Source of the DNA: Iris pallida
Taxonomy: Eukaryota > Streptophyta > Magnoliopsida > Asparagales > Iridaceae
Direction: 5' to 3'
Length of the DNA stretch: 64,000 nucleotides
Assembly (NCBI GenBank): GCA_029216955.1
Contig: JANAVB010029819.1
Span: 37,243,331 to 37,307,330 of the forward strand
Shown: one piece after another, positions 12,496 to 23,600 of the stretch
Layout: each line of letters starts with the position of its first letter
Numbering within the stretch: the stretch's first letter is position 1
Program-made: the position numbers and the translations under genes
The notes under the pieces: model-generated
Told to the model about the DNA's origin: nothing
Seen by the model: only the letters and a program-made list of their open reading frames with translations
The model's database searches: none

Positions 12496-13799
12496 AATTG
12501 GATAGCCCGACGCCTCGTAGTGGGTTGCTATCCCAATTACGGAGACCTTCCGTTGTATACCATTATTTACGGCTTTTAACATCTCGCTAAGCGGTCGCTA
12601 ATCGTCTTAAATGTGCGCCCCAAAGATTATATCCCTCCTAGGCCGAACGGTCCCGGTGCCCCAGCGCACCCGTTCGAAGAGAATATTCCCGTGCATGGGA
12701 GATTATCTCATTGTTTACTCAAGTCCATTCGACCATGCAACGCACTATTATTCAAACAACCAAACATAGACTTGAGTCCGAGACTCAGACTTTATCATCT
12801 CGTATTTCTCCTATTAACTTTCTCTGTTTTCACATTTCATACTTCGTTTCAATGTTCAATGGCATCATGCCTCAACTCAATGTTCGTCAACCAAACGACC
12901 CGAAAGTCTCGAACACTTTTTGAGGCATCATGTTATATCTGACAGTTTCGTCACATTCATGCCACAACTGTACTCTTTCGCAACGAAGCCATCTTTTATG
13001 ATCTCGTGTACGTAAGCACGTTTCGACACATTTATCATCTTTTCCTTCGCGTCGTGCACTTGATGCGCGCATCGAAGCCGTATTTCCATGTTCTATGTCT
13101 TAGTGTTCAATGTTCATGATCGTGCACTAGGACACTCGCCTATATTGTCTTTCAATGTGCTAGCCTTTCTAACTCATGCGAAGGTACGGAATGGCTCGTG
13201 CACGAAGGCACTCGCCAAATACTGTTATTCCATGTTCTTATGGCTTGCGCACCGAGGCGCACGCCTTTACGGTATCCAATGTTCCATCGCGACTCATGCA
13301 TTTGATAACATTTCATTTCAATTGTTCTAACTATGTTCGACATACACTATGATTTATCTTTTGATCGGACCATGCCTGGGGCATCGATAGGTTAACTTAG
13401 CATAAAATGATACATTCTTACTTAGGCATGAAGGAGTAAAAAGAAGAGTCAGTCCTCCCACCTTAAGTCGATACGCCTTGTTGTTTGCCGAACCGATACG
13501 ACTCGATTTCATATCTTTGTTGCATGGACAAATCTTCTGACTTAGCCATTCGAGCACTTCTTGTTTTATTGAACTACTCGATCGATTCTGGCCTACCGTG
13601 CCTAAGTCCTAGCCCGTTGCGAGGCGGTGATTTGGGTTTTGCGGACCCGTTACAAATGAGACAAAATGTCGACCTCTAATATTTTAGCGTAAACGAATAG
13701 CCTGCACATAAACCAACTAAAATTAAAACTTGCATCGATTCGGACATACGCCTTGGGTGGATTCGATTTCTTAGCGAACCAACTCAACGCACTTATCCT

Positions 13800-13960
13800 T
13801 CGGGAAATGCAGTACTTCACATCGATTCAACTCGATGCATTTCTTTGGGACAATACAACTCTTCGCATCGACTTAGTTTGATGCATTTCTTGGTACAACG
13901 TAACTCTCGTATCGATTCGCATCGATACATTTCATTCAGTCAACACGACTCTTTGAGTCA
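13800..13960 (-). repeat. 45-bp tandem repeats in LARD LTR
   Basis: About three units share ATCGATTC...GATGCATTTC at spacings of 46 and 44 bp. The same array is in the other LTR (about 19555-19700), where the minus strand reads as a 15-residue repeat containing CPK. Confidence 0.7.
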
Positions 13961-15814
13961 ACGTCTCAGCGTAATATGCCATGCGGAGCGGGGCATTACA
14001 GAATATACCACTCAAAACAAGGTTCGTCCTCAAACCAAAACCAACACTATGATTAAGTATTTTATAGATCGTTTTACGATCTCGTCCCACCAATGTTGTT
14101 CAGCTTCACACTATCTTGCAAGCTTTTTATTAACATTTCAAAGTCTTTCCTGCAGCTCGATTTGAATTTTGTATACAACTCGATTTGGATCCGTACATAT
14201 ATTCAAGGCGTCCCGATATATATTTCGACCAAGTCCAGTGGTAGCAAATTTAAACAAAGCTAAACAGGCAAATTTTCAATCCTATGCTTGCCATCTCGTA
14301 CTCTCGATCGGACTTATCTTTAGCGACTGTTCTCGGAATTTTATCGCATACGTATATTCGATACATATGTGATTCATTCAATAAAGTCACTGCACGCAAC
14401 GCAATTCAAAATTAATTTTCGTTTTGTATGTTTCATATGGACTATCAATCCTATACGTTGCGTCGAGCCGTCGCACATCCGATCGCAACAATCCTTCGTA
14501 ACGCCTTACGTTCGAAGTCGCCACCCAACTATTTTCGAAGTCTGGCTATGCAACTTATCTCGATACATTTCCTTTGTTGACTTCAAATGCATCAACATTC
14601 AGGACTACGCCCGCTAGGTTACTTACCTAGACATCGTGCTTAAATTCTTCCGACTTAACTTTAAATTGACATTGCACAAAGGCCACAATCTATCTGACAC
14701 AAAATTTTATATCGAGGCGATGGTGCTCAAGGCAACAATCGCTTTGACTCAAAGTCTCTACGATGCATCTTACGTTCGATTTTCTAACGAATAGGAATTC
14801 ACTAGCCAAATTCCAACTTATCCGTCTCGCAACATCGAATATAAGTTCGATTCACGCAAGCTTAATTACAAGGTGAATCCAAATCGAACGACATAACTCG
14901 TAAGTCATTCTCTTACCACTTATACTCGTGCATAACACAATTCTCAAAATCGCCTAGACTTATCATCAACATGCACCACATTAATTTGTTATCAATGCAA
15001 TTTCATATACGATATCACATGGGTCATCTTACGGTTTGCAATATTCAATTTGATTTGGCGGTCAAGTCTTCTAGGGTCAGCTGCCCCGAAGCTACGCTCG
15101 ATAATTGTGGATCATTAACGAATGACAGTTTACTACAAACCATGCTATATCTTATTTCGGAGCCAAATTACTTTCCGACAATTTCTATGCGACTACCCAA
15201 ATTTCGGACAAACCATTTCTATCGGCGCAACTGATGCGCAACTATCCTCCGAGTAAGGTCATACACTGCCATTGATGATTCTATAATTTACGAAGCATCT
15301 ACTCGTATTGAGTTCGAGTCTATCTTATTTGCGGTCGACACACGAGATGATATACGCATCGATGATCGTCGATGACTTATAGTCTCGTCTTGATTAATCA
15401 CAAAGTTCATGATCAACCAGTTCGTTCATTTTTGTATTATTATTTATAAAAATTTTGATAGCACGAGGCACACTCTATTTTGTATTCTCACATCGTGCTT
15501 ACGTTTCCTTACGTATTGATCTCGATATCGTATCAATTTTGATAGTGTAAGGGTCAACTTTGAATCTGTTTCAACATCGACAACTTGCATTGCATACGTC
15601 CAAGTTCTTCACAAACATTTTCGTACGTCTCGAATCATTTCTTGATTCGTTGTATTCTGTTATACTTCGATCGTAACCAAGTTACCGATTTTCGATGTCG
15701 TGCCCTCGAGTCATGCAATCGTGCCTTCTAAGTTTCATATGATTTCATCATGCTCCCAGTGAGTCTCGTCTCGACATAACCTACTATCTTTCTTAGGCAC
15801 GGCTATCCGAATCA

Positions 15815-16015
15815 ACCAATGTTTTCATCGAAATTGCAAGTCGTGCGATTCGATTACATTTTGCATCGGCTAACATTTCTATCGAGATCGCAAGTCGTAC
15901 GATTCGACTACCATTCGTGTATTCTAAAATTTTTGTCGAGATCGCAAGCCGTGTGATTCGATTATAATTCGCCTCGTCCAACATTTCTATCAAGATCGCA
16001 AGTCGTGCGACTTGT
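15815..16015 (-). repeat. 54-bp tandem repeat, about four units
   Basis: GCAAGTCGTGCGATTCGA-like cores lie at 15836, 15890, 15944 and 15998, exactly 54 bp apart. On the minus strand (the element's sense) the frame stays open and gives an 18-residue repeat of the form RIxRLAISxxxL. It may be a relic of a repeated protein segment. Confidence 0.85.
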
Positions 16016-17230
16016 TTGTAAGTTCAAGTTTTCCTTTCTCGTCGATCGGATTATTGCTTCAAGGCATAATTGTTTCGCTAGTCTCGATCGTTCGACTGAC
16101 TTATAAATTTTTTGTCCAATGTATCATTCATTGATATGAGTACCCGCCCTATCGCTTCAACCAATTTTCAGAGAACACTTGCATCAACATACCGTTATAC
16201 AAATTTTCAATCTTGTCTCGTACTCTGCCATCCGTTCCGGATAAACCTTCCGTAATTCTTATAATATGTTGATGCAATCCATCGCACAAGTGGTATAGCA
16301 TATACCACTCAGAATCGAGCCATTCATCGCATATGTGGTATGGCATGTACCACTCGAAAATTAAGTTATTTCCCTCGCGTCATACTCGATATGAACCAAT
16401 ATTTTATTCCGACTCACACTTACGCAGTGATCGTGCATCACAACCGTAATTCATTAATAAAATTCGTCACCATTCGACCAATGTATATATTCGCCAATAC
16501 AAGTTTAAGTTCGGTGCACTGCCGAACGATTCGTTTTTATCGATTTATGATTTCAGTTCCACCCGTTGCACAGCATGCAACGATTTATTTCCAATATCCG
16601 TTGCACTTCGTGCATCGATTACTTTGACAAGCATTACGTCATGTGCAACAATTTACTTCCGACATGTATTGCACATCGTATAATGACTCATTTCCGACAT
16701 TCATTGACATTGTGCAAAAATTTATTTTCGACATCTGTTGCACCTCGTGCAATAATTTACTCCCGATATTCAAAGTCAATGCTCAAATCCGTTCAAAACA
16801 TTCGATATTGACTTATCACTTTCATTGCAACGCACATTCACAAACAACTCGTTGCACTTCCTTAACACGCATTATTTAAGTTTCCGCATTGGTGCAACCA
16901 ATATTCACAACCCATTGCACTTCATGCATCGTTTCATTTCTCATTCAACATATTACATTGCAACAAAATCTCAAATCGTATTTCATAATTTGTTGCACTT
17001 ACAACTAACATGTCACGGCTCGTTGCATTCAATGCAACAAATATTTTACGACTTTCTCCGCAACATCATGTAAATTCGAAGTACTTGCGGCAACATTTCC
17101 CGACTTTGTATTAGACTTATTGTATGGAACATCCAGTACGGCATCGAGTAGAGTCAAGAGTGATTCGATTGTGGTGGGCAACTTTTTGGAATTGAAACAA
17201 AGCAAGCGTCCTGAGAAAATTGAGCCTAGA

Positions 17231-17242
17231 GCTCTGATACCA
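17231..17242 (-). other. Primer-binding site, initiator Met tRNA (LARD)
   Basis: The minus strand reads TGGTATCAGAGC, the 12 nt complementary to the 3' end of plant initiator Met tRNA, 3 nt downstream of the LTR end. It primes minus-strand DNA synthesis and sets the orientation. Confidence 0.92.
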
Positions 17243-17245
17243 ATT

Positions 17246-19749
17246 TGTCATGCCCCGACCCGTAATCACCCGAATTATCTTCTTGCAGGGGGCGTAATGC
17301 CGCACGAGCCTGGATTTGCGCTCGCGCAAGGCAAGATGACAAGTTCTCAAAATGGTTATCTTTGATTTGATATTAGCAAATGGAAAAAGCAGAGTATACG
17401 AAACAATTCTCTTTATTGATAATGAACTGAGATTACAAAGGCTTTCAATAGCCTAAATGAATTTGCCATATTCGCTATAACACTCAAGTTATCTCTTGCC
17501 CACAAAGGATTTCACCGTTCCGTACATCATGCCTTCTATATCTCGTCCGCATCAATCATGTTGCAAGTCGAACGTAAATGCGGTCGTACGCTTCAAACGC
17601 TACGACATTCTATGCCTCTACACGATCAAGCGAAGTTCGCCATGAGCAAACCATTCCATGCACCCTGATGAAAGCTGGTGGGGTATCAGTACGTTCGTCC
17701 TCGTATGTACTGATGGTAAGACCACTTTCTAAACCGACATTTAGTATTTATGTTGAATCATGCAACTTAGCTTATGATCTTGCTATATTCTCCTTAGGGT
17801 CAATTTTATGGCATATTCTAAAGTGTAAAGCATGTTATCATGGCAAGCATGTTATTCGAATTGAATAGGCAAGCAGGCAAGCAATCTCGTTTTTGTTCGT
17901 GGCGTGACTTCTTACCAACATAGATGCACTCGCCCTTGCACCGACGTAAGGTGAATATGCCCCATTCCTTCCCTGTCATTTTATAAGTACTCTCTATGCA
18001 GGATCTATATGTGTAGGATACGTACGTGCCTGTACTTTTAACCCATCGTTCCTTAACTATATGAAGGTCGTTGGCGTATCCGCGCCAGAATGGACTAAAG
18101 GTGTTTTCTCTTTTTCTTTCCTTTCTTTATTTTCTCTCTTTATTTTCTTTTTTTTTTCTTTCTCTCTTTTCTTTTCTTCTCTTTCTTTTTCTTTTCTTTC
18201 TTTTCTTTTTCTCTCTCTTTTCTTTTCAAATTGGGTAGCCCGGTGCCTCTCGTAGTGGGTTGCTATCCCAATTACGGAGACCTTCCATTATATACCATCA
18301 TTTGTGGCTTTTAACATCTTGCTAAGTAGTCGCTAATCGTCTTACAGATGTGCGCCCCTCAAAGATTATATCCCTCCTGGGCTAAACGGTCCCGGTGCCC
18401 CAACGTACCCGTTCGAAGGGAATATCCTGTGCACGGAAGATTATCTCATCGTTTACTCAAGTCCATTCGACCATACAACGAACTATTATTCAAACAACCA
18501 AACATGGACTTGAGTCCGAGACTTAGACTTTATCATCTCGTATTTCTCCTATTAACTTTCTCTGTTTTAAAATTTCATACTTCGTTTCAATGTTCAATGG
18601 CATCATGCCTCAACTCAATATTCGTCAACCGAACGACCCGAAAGTCCCGAACACTTTTTGAGGCATCATGTCATATCTGACAGTTTCGTCACATTCATGC
18701 TAAATTGTACTCTTTCGCAACGAAGCCATCTTTTATGATCTTGTGTACGTAAGCACGTTTCGACACATTTATCATCTTTTCCTTCGCGTCGTGCACTTGA
18801 TGCACACATCGAAGCCGTATTTTTATGTTCTATGCCTTAGTGTTCAATATTCGTAGCTTGTGCACTAGGACACTCGCCTATATTGTCTTTCAATGTGCTA
18901 GCCTTTCTAACTCATGAGTGAAGGCACGGAATAGCTCGTGCACGAAGGAACTCGTCAAATACAGTTATCCCATGTTCTTGTGGCTTGCGCACCGAGGCGC
19001 TCGCCTTTGCGATATCTAATGTTCCATAACGACTCGTACATTTGATGCATGTTTCATTTCAATTGTTCTAACTAGTGTTCGACACACACTATGATTTATC
19101 TTTCGATCGGACCATGCCTGGGGCGTCGATAGGTTAACTTTGTATACAATGATACATTCTTACTTAGGCATAAAGGAGTAAAAAGAAGAGTCAGTCCTCC
19201 CACCTTAAGCCGATACGCCTTGTTGTTTGCCGAGCCAATGCGGCTCGATTTCATATCTTTGTTGTACGGCCAAATCTTCTGACTTAGCCATTCGACCACT
19301 TCTTATTTCATTGAACTACTCGATCGATTCCGGCCTACCGTGCCCAAGTCCCAGCCCGTTGCGAGGCGGTGATTTGGATTTTACGGACCCGTTCAAATGA
19401 GGCAAAATGTCGACCTCTAATATTTTAGCGTAAATGGATAGCCTGCACATGAAACCAACTAAAATCAATACTTGCATCGATTCGGACTTACGCCTTGGGT
19501 AGATTCGATTTCTTAGAATCTTCGAACCGACTCAATGTACTTATCCTTCGGGGCAATGCAGCACTTCGCATCGATTCAACTCGATGCATTTCTTTGGGAC
19601 AATGCAACTCTTCGTATCGACATATTTTGATGCATTTTTTGGGACAACATAACTCTCGTATCGATTCGCATCGATACATTTCATTTGGTCAACGCGACTC
19701 TTTGAGTCAACGTCTTAGCGTAATGCGCCGTACGGAGCGGGACATTACA
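17246..19749 (-). repeat. LARD 5' LTR
   Basis: The partner of 11538-14000. On the plus strand it starts TGTCATGCCCC next to the primer-binding site and ends GGGACATTACA at the target duplication. A pyrimidine tract lies at about 18105-18232 and 45-bp repeats at about 19555-19700. Confidence 0.9.
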
Positions 19750-19754
19750 GACAT

Positions 19755-20092
19755 GGAATGATGTTGAACCCTGATAAGCGAAGTGCTCAAGTGCCGGTAG
19801 CAGCCCCTCTACCATCCAAGTCAGCACTGTATGATGCACTGCAGATGATGGTAGTAAGTATTTTGTTGAATTAACGTGTCAAAGTTTATGAACGTGGCTA
19901 AATTTATTATTGTTTTCTCGTGCAGGCTTCCAAAGTCAAGGAATTAGAGAAAGTCCCATTTTGTGCAAGGGCGAGAACTACGTTGATGTTGCTACCCAGA
20001 TGCAGAATATCGCAGCTGAGTTTCCATTTCTCGAAGATGAGCGACGCACTAACATGCGTCATGAAAAAAATGACCTTGTAGTTTGTATTTGA
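19755..20092 (+). pseudogene. PMD-type pseudogene, 3' exons after LARD
   Basis: This continues the gene broken at 11532. A short exon ends at a GTAAGT donor (about 19854). An intron with acceptor GTGCAG (19924-19925) leads to a last exon that reads GFQSQGIRESPILCKGEN and ends at TGA 20090-20092. The last exon is open for about 55 codons. Confidence 0.5.
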
Positions 20093-20159
20093 ACACTTTG
20101 TGTGTCACTCTTGTTGAACTTTTGTAGTTTGTTGTACTATGTTTTGAACACTTTATGTT

Positions 20160-20310
20160 GAACACTTTGTGTGTCGTCCTTCGTTTATTGCGTATCATAT
20201 TTGTATCTTAGTACGTATCTTATTGCGTATCATATTTGTATCATAATTGTATTATATGTGTATCATAATGTGTATCATATTGCGTATTATAATGAGTATC
20301 ATATTGTGTA
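20160..20310. repeat. GTATCATA-rich arm, left
   Basis: Repeated GTATCATA and GTATCATATTTGTATC phrases. The complementary TATGATAC-rich arm lies at 20630-20715, so the two could pair around the palindromic array between them. Confidence 0.7.
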
Positions 20311-20341
20311 ACATACTGCATTACAGACTTGATGTGAAGCA

Positions 20342-20582
20342 GGACTGCCAGAAAACTGGGCAGTCCTACTTCACAGTAAGTATAAAGTAGGACTGTCCAC
20401 TTTCCTGGCAGTCCAAGATGTATATAGGACTGCCAAAAAATTGGGCAGTCCCACTTCACAGCAAGTATAAGTAGGACTATCTTATTTCCTGGCAGTCCTT
20501 TATGTACATCGGACAGGCAGAAAACTCGGTAGTCCTACTTTAGACTTGCTATGAAGTAGGACTGCCCAGGTTTATGGTAGTC
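20342..20582. repeat. 84-bp tandem repeat of nested palindromes
   Basis: Three units start at 20342, 20427 and 20511. Each holds GGACTGCC...GGGCAGTCC and CTACTT...AAGTAG inverted pairs, so each unit can fold into two hairpins. It lies between the converging PMD-type and OTU-type pseudogenes. Confidence 0.85.
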
Positions 20583-20629
20583 ATTTTTTACACTTGATGT
20601 AATGCAGTATGCAGTATGGTGCATCTTGT

Positions 20630-20715
20630 ACGAATATGATACGCACAAAGATACGAATATGATACGCGTATGATACGAATATGATACACACTAAGATACG
20701 TGTATGATTCGGACA
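20630..20715. repeat. TATGATAC-rich arm, right
   Basis: Repeats of GATACGAATATGATACGC type, inverted with respect to 20160-20310. Confidence 0.7.
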
Positions 20716-20732
20716 AGTAATAAATTAATATA

Positions 20733-20863
20733 TTTCTTCCATTCTTCGGTTTACAAAATATGACAAAAGTATTATATTTCTTCCATTCTCATGTTTACAA
20801 AATATGACAAAAGTATTATATTTCTTCCATTCTTTTGTTTACAAAATGTTACAAAAGTACATC
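20733..20863. repeat. About 45-bp tandem repeat, three units
   Basis: TATTTCTTCCATTCT plus GTTTACAAAATATGACAAAAG is repeated three times with few changes, directly downstream of the OTU-like fragment's stop codon. Confidence 0.9.
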
Positions 20864-20869
20864 AACACA

Positions 20870-21274
20870 TCAGTCAATTAATACATCGTAGTGGTCCTTC
20901 GATCTCAGTATAGGGTCCACCATCTTCATTATCTTCTTGTAGGCATTTATTGCATCGGTGTAGGGTGTCGTCCAAGTGATCGCTTCTTCCGGAGCATGTT
21001 TATACAAAACTGGAGTAGAGGGAGGAATATGAGAGTGAGCGATCAAACGCGGGATGATAAAGTGATTTCCGTCAAGTCCAATTGTATATAGATTGGATAT
21101 ACTATAGTCGGCCGGAGGAGCGCACATTGGGAAGAATGTATTGTTAATGTCCTTTAAAAGAATGATAATTGGTATCTTGTACCTGTTAGCGAATAGATAT
21201 GCAGCAGAAGGTACTTCCATGTAATGTTCCTCTCCAGTAGTATAATCAGGGCACAGAATGATTGTCAACAATTC
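20870..21274 (-). pseudogene. OTU-protease-like C-terminal fragment
   Basis: The minus strand encodes about 135 residues ending at a stop near 20870. The piece EVPSAAYLFANRYKIPIII, followed by NTFFPM and GNHFI, resembles the C-terminal half of OTU-family cysteine proteases, where a His-Phe pair carries the catalytic histidine. Plant Mutator-like elements often carry OTU genes. The N-terminal half with the catalytic cysteine is missing: the frame is cut at 21275 by the E LTR (probable TSD start AATTC, 21270-21274). Assignment is by motif resemblance only. Confidence 0.45.
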
Positions 21275-22136
21275 TGTCACGCCCCAGAACCACAATACTG
21301 GCAAGTAGGGACGAACAAGGCCAGCTACGTATTCCAAAGTACCCCAGTACCCCAAAATAACGTATAACCTGTATAGACATGGGGGTTACTACTATAATCC
21401 AACAGTCAATCCTAGGTCAACCAATCCTAGGTATCTCAATTACCGGCAAATATACAAGTACAAGAAGTATGAACATCAGACATAAAATAGTAAAGCATCC
21501 CAAACTATATATACATGGATGATCATGAAGCTAGTAATACAAAGTGAAGAACTAGCAAGAGTAATAGTCATACATGATAAGCTCTAGCTATAGTCTAAAA
21601 TACACAATCATGTTTAGGCCCGTAGGCTAAATGTCAAGATCCAATACACGAGCTAAACACGTGCTCAAAGGCTAAATGCCACAAAAGAATAATGTACATA
21701 ACTAGTAGGAGAATAATATAGGAAAACCCACTAAGGTACTTGTTTGCCATTGATTGTAAAAGTACAGAACAGTTTTATGGGAGGACTGAACTTTAGACTC
21801 ACAATACAAACTCGCTTGTACAAAGAAAGCCTAGGGACAAAAACCTAGGTACAGCAGTCTAAGTACAATTGTTTATTTTAGATTCTGGGGGGTGACGGTA
21901 GAGGCTCGGGAAGGCGACGGCAGCCCTGCCTTACTCCTTGGACGATCGGTATGCGGCCTTGGCTCCTTGTGAAAAGATGGTTGGCGTTGGTGAAGAAATG
22001 CTCTCCTGGATCTCCTCCTGTTGCTCTTCTGGCTTCTTTCTCTCTGTGTATTTTCTTTTTGACTATTGGGGAGTCTTCCTGTATATGCGTGTTTCTCTCT
22101 GATCTTGTATATCTTTACAAGGGAATGGCACCTTGC

Positions 22137-22144
22137 TATTTATA
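22137..22144 (-). promoter_or_regulatory. TATA box in Tat 3' LTR
   Basis: The minus strand reads CTATTATAAATAGC, an exact TATAAATA. It lies downstream of the motif array in element direction. Confidence 0.75.
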
Positions 22145-22433
22145 ATAGTGGGATATGATCATTAGGGTTGCCAATGATTATCTCTTGGAGATGGCGGCGG
22201 CCTGGGGATTGGTCAATCCAGGCCGTTCGTTTCTGATTGTGACGAATCTGAGCCCTTAGGTGTAGATTACACCAAATCCCATTAACAATTAATGCTGATT
22301 GGAATAAATCTTCCTTATAATGATCTTCTGATATCTGCGAATAAATAAGATCTATTCTTCTGCCACGTGTTCCAGATTATTGGGATTTGACCCAATCTTT
22401 AATGGCAGCAAATCTGAGGAATTAATCGGTTTA

Positions 22434-23130
22434 GGACACGTGTCCTAGGAGCTGCTGGGGGATCTGGACCGCATGACGAGTAAGCCGCATATGAATTTGA
22501 GCCGCATATGGTTAAGCCCACGTGTCAGGGCTGCCTGGGCAGTGGCCCTCACTTGAGCCCTCGAACCATAGGGAAGTAATCCTTGTGGGCTGCATAGGTA
22601 CATATTCGCCTGAGCCGCATGGACATGATCCTCTTGAACCGTATGAGAAGTCCTCGCTCGAGCCGCATGAGGCTTTCTTGGCCTGAGCCGCATAGGACAG
22701 ATTCACTCTGAACCGCATGAGAAGTTCTTTGCTCGAGCCGCATGAGGCTTTCTTGACCTGAGCCGCATAGGATTCATTCTGAACCGCATGAGAAGTGAGC
22801 CGCATACGAACGCCCACGTGGCAAGGCCACGTGGCATTTTTATGGCTCTCGGGGGATTTGTGTCAGAGATCTCTTTTCTCTTCCCTAGAGATTCATCATT
22901 ATGACAGAGTCATAATTACCTGCTTTTGTGTCAGGGCTGTCAACTTTTCAGAGGGGTCAGCCGTCAAAGCAATTAATGCAGCATGGGTCAAAGGAGGGCA
23001 CTGTCAGGCCACATGTCTTCTGAGCCGCATGGAATGCCTCGGGACGCATAGCTCCTTATACCGCATGACTCTCCGAGCCGCATGGGCTTTCTGAGCTGCA
23101 TGTGGTTCTTTGGCCGCATGAGTCATTTTC
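22434..23130. promoter_or_regulatory. AGCCGCAT motif array and G-boxes in U3 (3' LTR)
   Basis: Repeats of GAGCCGCAT followed by GAG, AGG or ATG are spaced irregularly through about 650 bp, with ACGTG cores among them. A palindromic GGACACGTGTCC is at 22434-22445, and paired CCACGTGG sites are at 22814-22821 and 22827-22834. The array sits in the LTR U3, where enhancers are expected. Confidence 0.8.
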
Positions 23131-23153
23131 TTTAGTATTTTCATGCTTCTACA

Positions 23154-23167
23154 AGACCCCCTTCAAA
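23154..23167 (-). other. Polypurine tract of Tat element
   Basis: The minus strand reads TTTGAAGGGGGTCT immediately before the 3' LTR start (TGTAGAAG). It primes plus-strand DNA synthesis. Confidence 0.85.
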
Positions 23168-23219
23168 GTTTTCAATTTGCAAAATTGAAATACTTTGAAT
23201 AAGAAGCATGGCTGTGTTC

Positions 23220-23300
23220 TTTTAGCCGCATATGAAACCCTGACCGCATAGGTTGTTCAGTCGCGTAGATGGTTCAGCCGTAGGGGACTGTTCAGCCGCA
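23220..23300. promoter_or_regulatory. CCGCAT motifs upstream of antisense promoter
   Basis: Three CCGCAT sites (in AGCCGCATATG, GACCGCATAGG and AGCCGCATAGC) and related forms lie between the polypurine tract and the antisense TATA box. Confidence 0.7.
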
Positions 23301-23473
23301 TAGCTTCTCGCCACGTGTGCGGGTCTTTAATTGCCTCAAATTCGTTTCAGCACCGTCTTTGTAGGGGGAAATCCCAAGTCAGCTCATTAAATCTTTCGAT
23401 TTGACGCCTTGGGTGAATCTTGGAGACGAAACCCAAGGAGTCGGTTTCGTTCTTCATGAGTCGGTCATTGGCC

Positions 23474-23507
23474 CACGTGTCCTCCTTCTCCCGTCTTCCT
23501 ATAAATA
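23474..23507 (+). promoter_or_regulatory. Antisense promoter inside the Tat element (G-box and TATA)
   Basis: CACGTG at 23474-23479 and a canonical TATAAATA at 23500-23507, followed by a GA-rich then CT-rich leader and an ATG at 23601. It points away from the 3' LTR on the plus strand, opposite to the element's own transcription. Confidence 0.7.
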
Positions 23508-23600
23508 GGAGGATTTTGAAGAGAGAGAAGGCTTCTTTATTTTCTTTCTTCTTCCTCAGACCTTCCTTATCTTGATTGCCCTTCCTCTCTTCGCTAATTA

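Larger units (their letters stand above)
11538..14000 (-). repeat. LARD 3' LTR
   Basis: It is bounded by TGTCACGCCCC and GGCATTACA on the plus strand and aligns along its length with 17246-19749. It contains a long TTTCTTTC pyrimidine tract (about 12390-12495) and 45-bp repeats near its plus-strand right end. Confidence 0.9.
14001..17245 (-). mobile_element. LARD internal region, non-coding
   Basis: 3.2 kb with no Gag, protease, RT or integrase motif in any frame. It contains a 54-bp tandem repeat (15815-16015) and, at about 16560-17080, many scattered TGCAA/TTGCA-containing phrases around CGTTGCACTTCGTGCA. A large conserved non-coding interior is the defining feature of LARDs. Confidence 0.8.
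11538..19749 (-). mobile_element. LARD: non-coding LTR retrotransposon (8.2 kb)
   Basis: Two direct LTRs (11538-14000 and 17246-19749) flank a 3.2-kb interior without retroviral genes. On the minus strand the LTR begins TGTAATG and ends GGGGCATGACA or GGGGCGTGACA. A 12-nt primer-binding site for initiator Met tRNA lies 3 nt from the 5' LTR, which fixes the orientation. The target duplication is GATAT (11533-11537) and GACAT (19750-19754), 4 of 5 matching. The LTRs differ visibly, roughly one base in ten to fifteen where I compared, so the insertion is old. It sits inside the PMD-type pseudogene. Confidence 0.9.
21741..23153 (-). repeat. Tat element 3' LTR
   Basis: 1413 bp, TGTTTGCC to GCTTCTACA on the plus strand, next to the polypurine tract at 23154. 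On the minus strand the U3 holds AGCCGCAT arrays and G-boxes, then a TATA box (22137-22144). Confidence 0.95.

Noticed and set aside
20160..20863. CRISPR-like array
   Set aside because: The repeats are palindromic tandem units without unique spacers, in plant DNA, with no cas genes.
22445..22817. Overlapping ORFs in the Tat LTR with MRL/CGS repeats
   Set aside because: They only translate the AGCCGCAT array; all frames give repeat peptides.
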